A DNA stretch of 64,000 nt from Agaricus subrufescens (GCA_029945375.1 CM057057.1:5828001-5892000), one strand, 5' to 3'. Numbered from the stretch's first letter, positions 39,300-49,770 are shown. Program-made: numbers and translations. Notes: generated from the sequence alone by a model not told the origin.

Positions 39300-41200
39300 C
39301 CATACTCTGCACTCTCAGTGGGTGAGAGTACTACTGTACTCTGCACTCTTGGATGGTGAGAGTACTGCTGTACTCTGCACTCTCAGGTGGTGAGAGTACC
39401 ACCGTACTCTGCACTCTCGGGTGGTGAGAGTACCACCGTACTCTGCACTCTCAGGTGGTGAGAGTACCACCGTACTCTGCACTCTTGGGTGGTGAGAGTA
39501 CCACCGTACTCTGCACTCTCGGGTGGTGAGAGTACCGCCGTACTCTGCACTCTCGGGTGGTGAGAGTACCGCCATACTCTGCACTCTCGGGTGGTGAGAG
39601 TACCGCCGTACTCTGCACTCTTGGGTGGTGAGAGTACCGCCATACTCTGCACTCTCAGGTGGTGAGAGTACTGCCGTACTCTGCACTCTCGGGTGGTGAG
39701 AGTACTGCCGTACTCTGCACTCTCGGGTGGTGAGAGTACCGCCGTACTCTGCACTCTCGGGTGGTGAGAGTACTGCCGTACTCTGCACTCTCAGGTGGTG
39801 AGAGTACTGCCGTACTCTGCACTCTCAGGTGGTGAGAGTACTGCCGTACTCTGCACTCTCAGGTGGTGAGAGTACGGCCGTACTCTGCACTCTCGGGTGG
39901 TGAAGGTACCACCGTACTCTGCACTCTCGGGTGGTGAGAGTACCACCGTACTCTGCACTCTCGGGTGGTGAGAGTACTGCCGCACTGCCGCACTCTTAGG
40001 TGGTGAAGGTACCACCATACTCTGCACTCTCGGGTGGTGAGAGTACTGCCGCACTCTCGGGTGGTGAAGGTACCACCGTACTCTGCACTCTCAGGTGGTG
40101 AGAGTACTGCCGTACTCTGCACTCTCGGGTGGTGAGAGTACCACCGTACTCTGCACTCTCGGGTGGTGAAGGTACCACTGTACTCTGCACTCTCGGGTGG
40201 TGAGAGTACCACCATACTCTGCACTCTCGGGTGGTGAAGGTACCACCGTACTCTGCACTCTTAGGTGGTGAGAGTACCACCGTACTCTGCACTCTCAGGT
40301 GGTGAAGGTACCACCGTACTCTGCAGTCTTGGGTGGTGAGAGTACCACTGTACTCTGCAGTCTTGGGTGGTGAGAGTACCGCCATACTCTGCACTTTTGG
40401 GTGGTGAGAGTACCGCCATACTCTGCACTTTCGGGTGGTGAGAGTACTGCCATACTCTGCACTTTCGGGTGGTGAGAGTACTGCCATACTCTGCACTTTC
40501 GGGTGGTGAGAGTACTGCCATACTCTGCACTGTTGGGTGGTGAGAGTACTGTTGTACTCTGCAGTCTTGGGTGGTGAGAGTACCGCTGTACTCTGCACTC
40601 TCGGGTGGTGAGAGTACCACCATACTCTGCACTCTCGGGTGGTGAGAGTACCACCATACTCTGCACTCTCAGGTGGTGAGAGTACCACCATACTCTGCAC
40701 TCTCAGGTGGTGAGAGTACCACCATACTCTGCACTCTCAGGTGGTGAGAGTACCACCATAGTCTGCAGTCTTGGGTGGTGAGAGTATGGCAGTGAGGGTA
40801 CCGCCATACTCTCCAGTCTTGGGTGGTGAGAGTACTGCCATACTCTGCACTTTCGGGTGGTGAGAGTACTGCTGTACTCTGCAGTCTTGGGTGGTGAGAG
40901 TACCACCATACTCTGCTGTCTTGGGTGGTGAGAGTACCACCATACTCTGCACTCTTGGGTGGTGAGAGTACCGCCGTACTCTGCACTTTCAGGTGGTGAG
41001 AGTACCACTGTACTCTGCACTCTCTATTGGTAAGAGTACCACCATACTCTGCACTTTCTGTTGGTGAGAGTACTGCTGTATTCTGCACTTTCTGTTGGTG
41101 GGAGTACTGCTGTACTCTGCACTCTCCTCTGCCCAGGAGAGTATCACTGTACTCTATAGTCTCTGTTGGAGAGAGTACCATCATACTCTTCACTCAACAC
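39300..41200 (-). repeat. 34-bp minisatellite array, right (about 55 units)
   Basis: The same 34-bp unit as 12716-13947 but on the opposite strand, so both arrays read inward from the ends of the element. Unit variants differ mainly in the hairpin loop (CGCC, CACC, TGCC, CGCA) and in CTCGGG/CTCAGG/CTTGGG. Local higher-order patterns are visible: a run of TGCC-loop units at 39660-39860 and of GAAGGTACC variants at 39900-40320. Open minus-strand frames of up to 234 codons result from the unit lacking stops and are not treated as genes. Confidence 0.92.
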
Positions 41201-41332
41201 TCTCTACTCCATTTCCAGGTATGCCACACCCATGATACTATTATACTGGATTGAAGAGTACTATAATACTCCTTGTGTTCAGATAGTAGAGAGCACTGTG
41301 GTACTCTGCATGGTTATACCTATAAAAGTATA

Positions 41333-41461
41333 AACAAGTACAATAGTACTGTCCTAAATCCAATAGCCAAGTTTCCCTTTATAGGCACCGTGAGAAATAG
41401 ACACACGACCCCGCGTATGCAGTTGTGACCACCCCGCGTGTGAGCCTCATGCGTCATTCAA
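41333..41461 (-). repeat. Right terminal inverted repeat of the KDZ element
   Basis: Reverse complement of 12522-12650 with one difference (TTTAGG against TGTAGG). It ends GCGTCATTCAA at 41461, after which the Clr2-like reading frame resumes. Confidence 0.88.
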
Positions 41462-41762
41462 ACGTCCCCTGCCCCGCCATATATGGGCTTTGGATGGTTT
41501 GAATAGGGGATTTCATTGTAGTGTTGATCCAGACAAGTTTCAATCGAGTCAGACGAGGATGCTGGAGAAAGCGGATAGGGAGGCGTATGTTCAGTTGCAG
41601 CAGCACAAGCAATATATGACTGAGGAGAATGAAGAAGTGGGGAGTGATGGTAATGAGGATGTGGACATGTTGAGGGAGGAGGGAGATGCGGTAGTTATGG
41701 GTGCACCGACGCCGGTTCATGAACGCAGTCGTGTTGGGGATAGTGATGTTGATATGAATTGA
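41462..41762 (+). pseudogene. Clr2-like gene, 3' part
   Basis: Directly after the right terminal repeat the plus strand reads RHIWALDGLNRGFHCSVDPD, then a helical tail (TRMLEKADREAYVQLQQHKQ) and an acidic end (SDVDMN, stop 41760-41762). This is the C-terminal segment normally found in Clr2 proteins after the LSGRYYPGLL region that ends at 12521. It is separated from its start by the 28.9-kb insert and has no start codon of its own. Confidence 0.78.
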
Positions 41763-41946
41763 GCTGTTGCAAATTTTGTTTGTTTCTGCTCGATTTCAAG
41801 GGAAGAATATTATCGTTGGAAAAACTGTTTGTTGTCACTTTGAGACTCCAGTCATTATGTACATTTGTTACATTCTACAGTTAATGGTCACGTTTGTTAC
41901 TCAGAAGTTTATTCATACTAAGCGGTTGATAAAAATACAAAGCTTT

Positions 41947-42640
41947 CAATTTGTCGGCATTTTCAGACAACTAGTTTTTAGAGTCTCTGCTCCACTTTGC
42001 GACTTCGATGACAAGGTATGTCTTCGTCTCTAATCCAGCAGCGGAACGAAATTCATATAATGTGGCTAGAAAGAATGACATTTCAGTTGAGTGACTAGGA
42101 AAGAAAGAGGATTTTAGTTGGTACAGGCAGTGATTGAGGAGGAGTGGTTCGGTGATGACTACGGTTGCAGTAGATGATTTCGGTGTTATCTCAAGGACGC
42201 CAATTGCCTATTCATAGAATGTGAGGATGAAACTACTGGACTATCCTTTAAGACGTACTTCTTAAAGGTTTCCTTGACTCAACAACACGACACGCAAATC
42301 ATTCACAGCCTATGCAATAAAGGTCGGATACTTTCTTACTAATAAGTGTAATGCTTGCGGCGAAATTTTCTCGGAATCGTTCGCGACCATTGTCTTTTAA
42401 CAGAGCTACATCCATTGACCATTGACCATCTGTAGTGCACGAAATGGCTTCGTTCGTCCTTTTGAGTGATTCATCCGCTGTAAGATCTTGAGAGAGAGAA
42501 ATGTGTTCTAGTGGTATCGACATTTCTGCCTTGGAGGTATATACAGCCTATGGCTGAACGAAGACTTGGATTCGTAGTATAGCTTTTCCGTCGCCTTCGT
42601 TTGGAGGTTGTGTACATAGCAGTGCCGGATATTACATAAT
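41947..42640 (-). pseudogene. TRAPPC12: TRAPPC12 remnant, copy C
   Basis: Homologous to the 3' half of TRAPPC12-A/B. The minus strand still shows LTADESLKRTNEAISCTTDG, QWSMDVALLK and the terminal intron positions, but with stops and shifts. At about 42630 the homology jumps from the middle of the gene to the intergenic promoter (GATATTACATAATCAGATAG, compare 9517-9545). An internal deletion therefore removed the 5' half of the gene. Confidence 0.85.
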
Positions 42641-42660
42641 CAGATAGTTGTTGAGGGCCG

Positions 42661-42719
42661 ATGACCTCGTCTCTATTGGCTTTGGAGGAGTGGGTTGGCA
42701 TCGCTTGGCTGATTGAACT
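42661..42719 (+). pseudogene. SDH4: SDH4 exon 1 remnant, copy C
   Basis: GGCCGATGACCTCGTCTC matches the SDH4 start region GACCGATGGCCTCCAGTCTC of copies A and B. It begins MTSSLLAL and runs directly into the permease pseudogene, so exon 1 has been separated from exon 2 (44468 onward). Confidence 0.55.
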
Positions 42720-43690
42720 GAATCAACCGACCTCCGTTCGCTTTTTGCGTATCACTGTCAAAGGTAATGAATATAATACTCCTGGATCAAGATTGAACGT
42801 ACTCACAGTAAAATCGGGTATGTTAGTTGATGTGGCGAAAATTCCCAGTGTGCTATTCATTACACTCAACCACGCCCAGCTGAGTTGAGAACCATTTGAG
42901 TTGATTATCGAGGCCTTAAACTTGTACTCAGTGGGACTTTGATCATCGCCCAGATTAGTATGCTGAGCCAGACAATATGCACAATGATGGATTTTACAGT
43001 GAAGAAGTGGCGAAGTTTCTGTGGAGATAACAGGGAACGGCACGAGCCAGTAAATAAACCAGCTCATTATTCCTGCAGGCAATGATTAGTTCAATCATAG
43101 TTACGAGCGTTAAAACCTACCGGCTGTGGTTATGGCACCGTCAGCTGGTAGATGGTTGAGCATACGCGCAGTCGAGGGCTCTCAGCATTTGGTAAATACA
43201 TTCTGGACTGGTGTACGCCTGAATTTGGGACTTTCAGCACAGTGGAGGCCAGAAGAACAAGTGCAACATACCTGGATCCCAAACCAGAACAAAGCAAGGA
43301 TGACACGACTAATGACGCTGAAGTAACTGAACCCGAAACCAAAGGACGAACGGTTGAGGACTGGGAATGCGACGTGTAACCGGGCACCGATTGTCCTGTT
43401 GAGGACAATTACAACCTGGGACGAAAACTCAGCTACTAGCAGAGGAGAAATTTGGCTAGATTTATTGCAATGATGCCTTGTCCAACTGCTATGGCTGGTA
43501 AAGCTTGTTTCCACGACAATCCCACTGCCAACATCGAACTTGCTAGCTGGCAATTCAAAATGGCTGTAGCATCTCAAACCCAGTACGCGACATAGTTCAA
43601 GGTTGAACGAGTCCTCTGATGAGGCAGTCCAGGGTCCATCGAGAGTTTGGACCGAACAATTAATCACCGTGTTCGAGCGACGAGCCTAAA
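42720..43690 (-). pseudogene. NCS1-family permease (uracil/allantoin/purine type), decayed
   Basis: NCS1 permeases import nucleobases and related compounds at the plasma membrane. Minus-strand fragments in several frames are unmistakable: LAVGLSWKQALPAIAVGQGI (near 43540-43470), TIGARLHVAFPVLNRSSFGF and FSYFSVISRVILALFWFGIQ (43395-43270), TTAGIMSWFIYWLVPFPVIS (near 43100-43040), LSWAWLSVMNSTLGIFATS and NIPDFT (near 42905-42815). Frame changes, internal stops and lost segments (for example the usual helix after FWFGIQ) show that it is non-functional. It lies between SDH4 exon 1 and exon 2 of copy C, so it arrived or was rearranged into that gene. The N-terminal and C-terminal thirds are missing. 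Confidence 0.8.
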
Positions 43691-44467
43691 CTAGTTTTGC
43701 TGGATCGCAGGATAGAGGACGGGGGAGCGAGGGGAGCTATGATGGCATGCCTAAAAAAACAGTTTAGAAATTGGCGTTGAGGCTTTGCAGACATGGAGTC
43801 ACCGTATTCAGTTGGGTTGTGTGCTCAGAGGGACTGGCAGCGGTGTTATATGCGATCAATGAGGTAGGCGGCCACGTGATGCGCTTCGTCCTTGCCATGG
43901 AACAATCGAGTGCGATACTGAGCCCGACCTGCAGAGTCCAGACCCATCTCTTCAATTCACGGGAAACACTCGTAGTGACTCAGAAAGGTCTGTCCTGCTT
44001 CATTTCTCGAAAGCCTCTTGCGTGAGACACTCCCACCCCACCCCCACAGGCCCCGTCTCTCATTCCTGGTATGCGTTGTCTCTCTTCCAATCAACTCAAT
44101 TATTTAATATCCTCCCCCACTCCAGGAATGCGCAGGCAATCCCGCCAAATCTCATCCCATAGGTGTCATTGTCTGCGAGCAGAGTCTCCATCGCAACAGA
44201 TCCAACTGTTTAAATTCCACTAGGGATGGGATCTTGTCTATCAGGTAGATCGCGGTTATTGTTTATATAGACCCTAACCCTGGGTCATGATTCGCGAGCG
44301 GAAAGGCTTGTCTCCAGCCATGGCCTCAATCTCATTCTTCATGCCAAGCTCCCGGGGGCTGTTGCACGTGGCACTGTGCTCCGGTCCGCCTTGCAAAGTG
44401 TCGGTCAAACATATGCTACCACACATGTTAGATTCCCTGATCTTTCGCAGTTCTTGCCGTTTCTACA
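43691..44467. other. Spacer within the decayed copy C
   Basis: No intact gene. A plus-strand stretch at 44321 (MASISFFMPSSRGLL) could be a second diverged SDH4 exon 1, because it is followed by a 3' splice-like site and the exon 2 remnant. The permease 5' end may extend in, but I see no clear motif. Confidence 0.4.
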
Positions 44468-44915
44468 GGCACGGTAAATGACCCCACACCATTTCCTCCT
44501 CCTTGCTCTGCGGGTTCTTATCACTGGGCATTCAAACGTCTACTCTTTGCTGGTCTCGTCCTCCCCACTGCTGCCGCTTTCGTTACTAGCACATCCTATC
44601 CTTGGTGGACTGTTGATTGTTTATTCTCACATTGCGGTACGTTCGTCACACCCTCGTTTAGTTCAAACATACTCAGTATTACCTCTTCAGTTCCCTGTGT
44701 ATTACCTTCATTCTCACACATTCCCTGTCCTGGGTAGAATCGCCACATGGACATTATGAACAGCGATGATTGGAGTTCTTGTCGGTATCTACTAATTCAA
44801 TACTGATGATATTGGTATGTTGTTGTTCAACTCCTATGCTGATTGTCCTGTCTGAGAGTTGATTTTCCGTGCACTCGGTCTCACCGAGCTTATTACAACA
44901 GCCTGGTCTGCATGA
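44468..44915 (+). pseudogene. SDH4: SDH4 exons 2-4 remnant, copy C
   Basis: Matches SDH4-B: SAGSYHWAFKRLLFAGLVLP with altered residues, a shortened TST-SYPWWTVDC region, an intron, then the segment corresponding to VDYLHPRKFPVLGRIATW with a stop (ACATTATGA), and the last exon LTELITTAWSA (stop 44913-44915). Several indels and stops are present. Homology with copy B continues weakly to about 45020. Confidence 0.8.
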
Positions 44916-45727
44916 AGATCAAGTTTACATGTTTTGAATTCGTTCATTTGCGTTGTGTGGTATTTGAGGCTACCAGAAATGCGATTTCATTGTTTAACGC
45001 CCTGTTCTTCTCCTGATTGCCTTCAAAATGTCTTTGACAAAGGAACAGATCAACTCGGGTCGACTTGTGAGGAATTGTATCCACAATCATAGGTCGAGAA
45101 TTCATACGAGTTGGGGTTACGCCTATGCAGGAGCAGCAGTAAAAGTATGTCTGTTCATCATAGAAAACAAGTATCAGACTTCATTCTCTTACAGTACAGG
45201 TCCCCTGACTCTACAAGGCAAACAGAGGCCTCTGTAAGACCGAAATGTCCCAAGCAAAATGGAAAGAGCTAGCAGCATGAGATAATGCTAGCTTTGGCTG
45301 GTGTTATTGTCATGTTATTGTAGCATGAGGCAGTGATCATGATAAACGTGAAGACTCAGGTGGGGTCCGTTGACAGGAATATCCATTTTCGTTCCATCGA
45401 CTCCTCTTATTCTTATATCCTGCAGCGAAGCATTATGCGTTCCGAATTAGACAGGCAATATATTGATTATGTTCATGATTTATAGTTGGCACAACTACAG
45501 CACTCGAGATTGAGCGATCGGTTGTGATCATTCATGGGATGCCTCGTTAGTACCGTTGTAGGCACAAGGCCAGCACAGCTTCGTCTTTGTAACCCAACTC
45601 TGTACGCACACATTCCCGCTCACGAAACATCTACTCGCAGGTGTGTGGCACGAACACTAGACCTCTACAATCTTTGTATCTGCCCTCTGAGCACGACCTT
45701 TGTTCTCTGTTTCTAGCACTCAAGATC
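44916..45727. other. Intergenic region upstream of NLR 1
   Basis: No convincing gene. The first 100 bp are homologous to the 3' flank of SDH4-B. A 69-codon open frame at 45028 has no recognisable feature. The last part probably contains the NLR promoter; the exon of the NLR starts at 45728. Confidence 0.45.
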
Positions 45728-47549
45728 ATGCCGCCCCCCAAGCCCAGGCCAACTAAACGAAGGCGTATTGGCAACACGGTCGATCAATCTGGGTCTGGAA
45801 ACTCTGCTATGTCTAACCCAGCAACCTCTGGTATGTTTATGCACTTTGTACAAGTTGAAGGTACCATCATAGCTTATCGTCGCATCAGGCCCTCCTCAGG
45901 CCCCCCACTCGATGCCTACAACCCACGTAGTCCCTCAATCCGTTTCCCAAGGTCTCGCCATAGTTTCTCCACCCATGCAAGGTATGTTCTATGTATGCTT
46001 TCACAATAATTGGCCGCTCATGATCATCGCAGTTCCTTCTGGTTCCAGCGGCCTCTTCCCCGGAGCTCACAACTTTGTTTTAAACAATCCCGTCATAGTG
46101 GAAAATCAAGGAGAGAATAAAATGCGCCATGGTGAGGATCACCGCGGTATCTATCTGATAATCCTATTGACTCATCTTGTCTTAGACCGTGCCATGGAAT
46201 CGCTTTTAAAGTATATCATCGAAGGTGCAGCCCATGACGATTCTTTGCGCCAGTACTCTCCCAGGTGTCATCCCGGCACATGTGAAGTGATTCTCGAATT
46301 ACTCCTTGCCTGGTTGAACGACATCTCCTGCTTGAAGTCCCTTTTCCTGTTGAGCAGACCTGCTGGGGTTGGTAAAACTGCCATCATGCAAACCTTTGCA
46401 GAAGAAATCGGGGATCGTGTCGTTTCTGTATTTGTTTCGCGACCGAACAACCATAATGACCCAAACCATATCTTCATTACTATTGCCAGTCAACTTGCTG
46501 ATCGTATCGAGGCCTACCAGAACTATATCTTGGACCAGATTGCTAACAGCCCCCGCATCCTCACCAGAAACATGGAGGCTCAATTTCAAGCCTTCATCAT
46601 CAAGCCATTCATAGTAAGGAAGATTGGAGTGGGTGGGCCACCCATGGCTATCTTACTGGATGGACTTGACGAGGTCGATGGTGTGAACCCTCAACGAGAC
46701 ATTATCCGAATCATCAGCAAGTTCACACGGGAGCATCTTGATACGCCCCTCGCGTGGATTATCGCGAGTCGTCCGGAGCTCCATATAACCAACATGTTCA
46801 AAGAGGCTTCGATACAAGGCCAATTTGAGTTACACTCTATCTTCATTGATGACCCGGATGCTCGCAATGACGTTCGACACTTCTTGGCTGACAGCTTCTG
46901 CACCATACGAGAGGAGTATCCTGGCCCTACCTCAGATGATTGGCCTGGAGAGAATGTTCTCGCCAAACTCGCGTATGCTTCCTCTGGCCACTTCATTTTT
47001 GCGCAAACCGCAATTCGTTTCATCATGGATCCTGATCACTCTGACCCTATTTCACGACTCGGTCGTGTGTTATCCGCTATTGACCGTTCAGAAAGTGTTC
47101 CCAGTGCGGAGCACCCTTTCACGAATCTCGATAACTTGTATAGGGAGATTCTCTCCAGGATCCCAGCAGAGGTGCTACCCGTAACAAAACTCTTACTCGG
47201 GGTGGCATTGTCATTCCGCGGCCGCCCTGTTTCTTTTGGTTGTCCTCCGTCGGAGTCTCTCAGAGGCATGGCCATGATCCTCCAGCTAGAGCCTCATCAA
47301 GTCTATCCTGCTCTCACGAAATGCATATCAACACTCAAGATACCACCTTGGGAAGAAGCACACAAGAAACCGTTGACCTTTTTACACGCTTCTTTCCCCG
47401 ACTACTTGACGGATGCACAAAGATCAGGAGAGTTTTATATTGATGTTCGTGATCTGGAGATCAATAAGCTATCGGGCTATCTCAAACTGTGGTATAAACA
47501 TTTTGGGGAGAATGCCAGTGCGTTCGAGTATATTCATCGTCATGGTTGA
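45728..47549 (+). CDS. NACHT-domain NLR-like STAND protein 1
   Basis: NACHT NTPases are signalling switches; fungal ones act in non-self recognition and cell death. Exons: 45728 to about 45834 (MPPPKPRPTKRRRIGN, basic), 45894-45981, 46032 to about 46129 (GLFPGAHNFVLNNPVIVENQ, the usual lead-in segment), and a long exon from about 46188 to the stop at 47549. The NACHT part shows the P-loop SRPAGVGKTAIMQT (first Gly of the GxxGxGK consensus is Ser/Arg here), Walker B AILLDGLDEVDG, a sensor WIIASRPELHI and a winged-helix-like region with AHKKPLTFLHASFPDYLTD. There is no WD40 or ankyrin tail; the frame ends soon after the helical domain at YIHRHG. It is the same architecture as 53540-56428 but more diverged. 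Sequence after the stop keeps weak similarity to the NLR tail, so the C-terminus may be lost. Confidence 0.78.
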
Positions 47550-48093
47550 GAGATGCTCATATTGGCGTTCAGCTTCTGGTACCGACTCTTTTAAAAATGA
47601 AATACAAGGGATCCCAGCAAAATACGTTATGGAATTCACCACAGGCATTCTCAAGGACATGGGTCAAACACTACTGACTCAGATAATTAAAAGGCACGAG
47701 CCTCACAGAGGGCTCTCGTCGGGATCGCAGCAAAAGCACAATGAGTTTTTAAACTCTTTACGAAATGTCAACATGATTCGTCTATGCAACTACGACCACG
47801 GTCCCTTCACTAGACAGGATGCTCCTGGGATCCTATTTTCATTTGTTGAACAAGCATTTGAAACTTGGGTGGTAATATCATACATAACATCAAATATTCC
47901 GCATTCTGATCATTCTTACAGAAATCTCCACATGGAGCTGGTAATAGTGACATGTTGAAGAAAGTGCATTTGAATGATCTGGATATTGACTATGAGAATA
48001 GCGAAAATTACTTGATTGGAAAGGTAAGGATGTTGGTTGCTTAGGTGTGGTGCATAACTGAGCATTTTTCCTTTGATAATTCCTGGATCAGTT
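47550..48093 (+). other. Region between NLR 1 and the satellite array
   Basis: Holds probable remnants of the NLR C-terminal exon (for example EIPAKYVMEFTTGILKDM, partly resembling LKQIPAKAIDVSRIVK of NLR 2). An open segment NSDMLKKVHLNDLDIDYENS ends at LIGK followed by GTAAGG (near 48024), which looks like an exon with a 5' splice site just before the array. No complete gene is seen. Confidence 0.35.
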
Positions 48094-49770
48094 TGTAAGT
48101 CCATCTGTTGGTGACCTGGGGTCTGTCACTCATCATTTCCTCTTCCACAATTCCTGGATCAGCCTGTAAGTCCATCTGTTGCTGACCTGGGGTCTGTCAC
48201 TCATCATTTCCTCTTCCACAATTCCTGGATCAGCCTGTAAGTCCATCTGTTGGTGACCTGGGGTCTGTGACTCATCATTTCCTCTTCCACAATTCCTGGA
48301 TCAGCTTGTAAGTCCATCTGTTGGTGACCTGGGGTCTGTGACTCATCATTTCCTCTTCCACAATTCCTGGATCAGCCTGTAAGTCCATCTGTTGCTGACC
48401 TGGGGTCTGTCACTCATCATTTCCTCTTCCACCATTCCTGGATCAGATTGTAAGTCCATCTGTTGATGACCTGGGGTCTGTCACTCATCATTTCCTCTTC
48501 CACAATTCCTGGATCAGCTTGTAAGTCCATCTGTTGATGACCTGGGGTCTGTCACTCATCATTTCCTCTTCCACAATTCCTGGATCAGCTTGTGTCCATC
48601 GTTGGTGACCTGGGGTCTGTGACTCATCATTTCCTTCCATTCCTGGACCTGTAAGTCATCTGTTTGACCTGGGATCTGTGACTGATCATTTCCTCTCCCA
48701 CAATTCCTGGATCAGTCTGTAAGTCCATCTGTTGGTGACCTGGGGTCTGTGACTGATCATTTCCTTTTCCACAATTCCTGGATCAGGATGTAAGTCCATC
48801 TGTTGGTGACCTGGGGTCTGTGACTCATCATTTCCTCTATTACAATTCCTGGATTAGCCTGTAAGTCCATTTGTCAGTGACCTGGGGTCTCTGACTCACC
48901 ATTTCCTTTTCAACAATCCTTGGATCAGCTAGTAAGTCCATCTGTTGGTGACCTGGGGTCTGTGACTCATCATTTCCTTTTCCACAATTCCTGGATCAGT
49001 TTGTAAGTCCATTTGTTAGTGACCTGGGGTCTGTGGCTCATCATTTCCTCTACTACAATTCCTGGATCAGCCTGTAAGTCCATTTGTCAGTGACCTGGGG
49101 TCTGTGGCTCATCATTTCCTTTTCCACAATTCCTGGATCAGTGGGTAAGTCCATCTGTTGGTGACCTGGGGTCTGTGACTGATCATTTCCTCTTCCACAA
49201 TTCCTGGATCAGCATGTAAGTCCATCTGTTGGTGACCTGGGGTCTGTGACTCATCAGTTCCTGTTCCACAATTCCTGGATCAGGGTGTAAGTCCATCACC
49301 CTGCCTGATCAGCCTGTAAGTCCATCTGTTGGTGACCTGGGGTCTGTGACTCATCATTTCCTCTTCCACAATTCCTGGATCAGCCTGTAAGTCCATCTGT
49401 TGCTGACCTGGGGTCTGTCACTCATCATTTCCTCTTCCACCATTCCTGGATCAGATTGTAAGTCCATCTGTTGATGACCTGGGGTCTGTCACTCATCATT
49501 TCCTCTTCCACAATTCCTGGATCAGGATGTAAGTCCATCTGTTGATGACCTGGGGTCTGTCACTCATCATTTCCTCTTCCACAATTCCTGGATCAGCTTG
49601 TAAGTCCATCTGTTGGTGACCTGGGGCTATGACATGTCCATCTGTTGGTAATTCCTGTCCATGACTCATCATTTCCTCTTCCACAATTCCTGGATCAGGA
49701 TGTAAGTCCATCTGTTGGTGACCTGGGGTCTGTGACTGATCATTTCCTCTTCCACAATTCTTTCTTCAGT
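48094..49770 (+). repeat. 71-bp satellite array of intron-like units (about 23 copies)
   Basis: Successive units start at 48094, 48165 and 48236, that is 71 bp apart. A unit runs TGTAAGTCCATCTGTTGGTG, ACCTGGGGTCTGTGACTCAT, CATTTCCTCTTCCACAATTC, CTGGATCAGCC. Almost every copy keeps GTAAGT (a consensus 5' splice site), CTCAT or CTGAT (fits the fungal branch-site CTNAY), a pyrimidine-rich tract and a final CAG. This defines a 68-bp intron-like segment with three bases (CCT, CTT, GAT and so on) between neighbours. A few copies are truncated (48580-48660, 49280-49320, 49620-49660). The last, diverged unit leads into copy B of the duplicated block. One unit also flanks the copia element in copy A. 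Confidence 0.9.

Larger units (their letters stand above)
12522..41461. mobile_element. Giant KDZ DNA transposon with mirrored satellite arrays and cargo (28.9 kb)
   Basis: The two ends are inverted copies of each other: 12522-12650 reads inward as 41461-41333 does on the other strand, with one mismatch in about 129 bp. Just inside each end lies an array of the same 34-bp unit, also in inverted orientation (12716-13947 and 39300-41200). The interior encodes a KDZ (Kyakuja-Dileera-Zisupton) transposase at 36113-39228, a divergent accessory gene (34666-36020), and a second gene (about 30870-14239) that is now split by a gypsy element. The insert lies inside a Clr2-like gene whose two halves flank it. 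No target-site duplication is obvious: the flanks read GGTGATAG and ACGTCCCC. Without the 14.3-kb gypsy element the transposon would be about 14.6 kb. Calling the whole segment one element is inference from ends, arrays and interrupted host gene. Confidence 0.72.

Noticed and set aside
39315..41193. Long minus-strand open frames of 100-234 codons as a repeat-protein gene
   Set aside because: All three frames are open because the 34-bp unit lacks stops; there is no promoter, intron or end signal specific to one frame. Kept only as a low-interest observation.
12514..41469. 8-bp target-site duplication for the KDZ element
   Set aside because: I looked for one, since Zisupton-type elements make 8-bp duplications. 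The flanks GGTGATAG and ACGTCCCC do not match, and shifting the boundary does not help.
45028..45237. Small gene downstream of SDH4 copy C
   Set aside because: Short, no recognisable motif, and located in decayed duplicate flank. No support.
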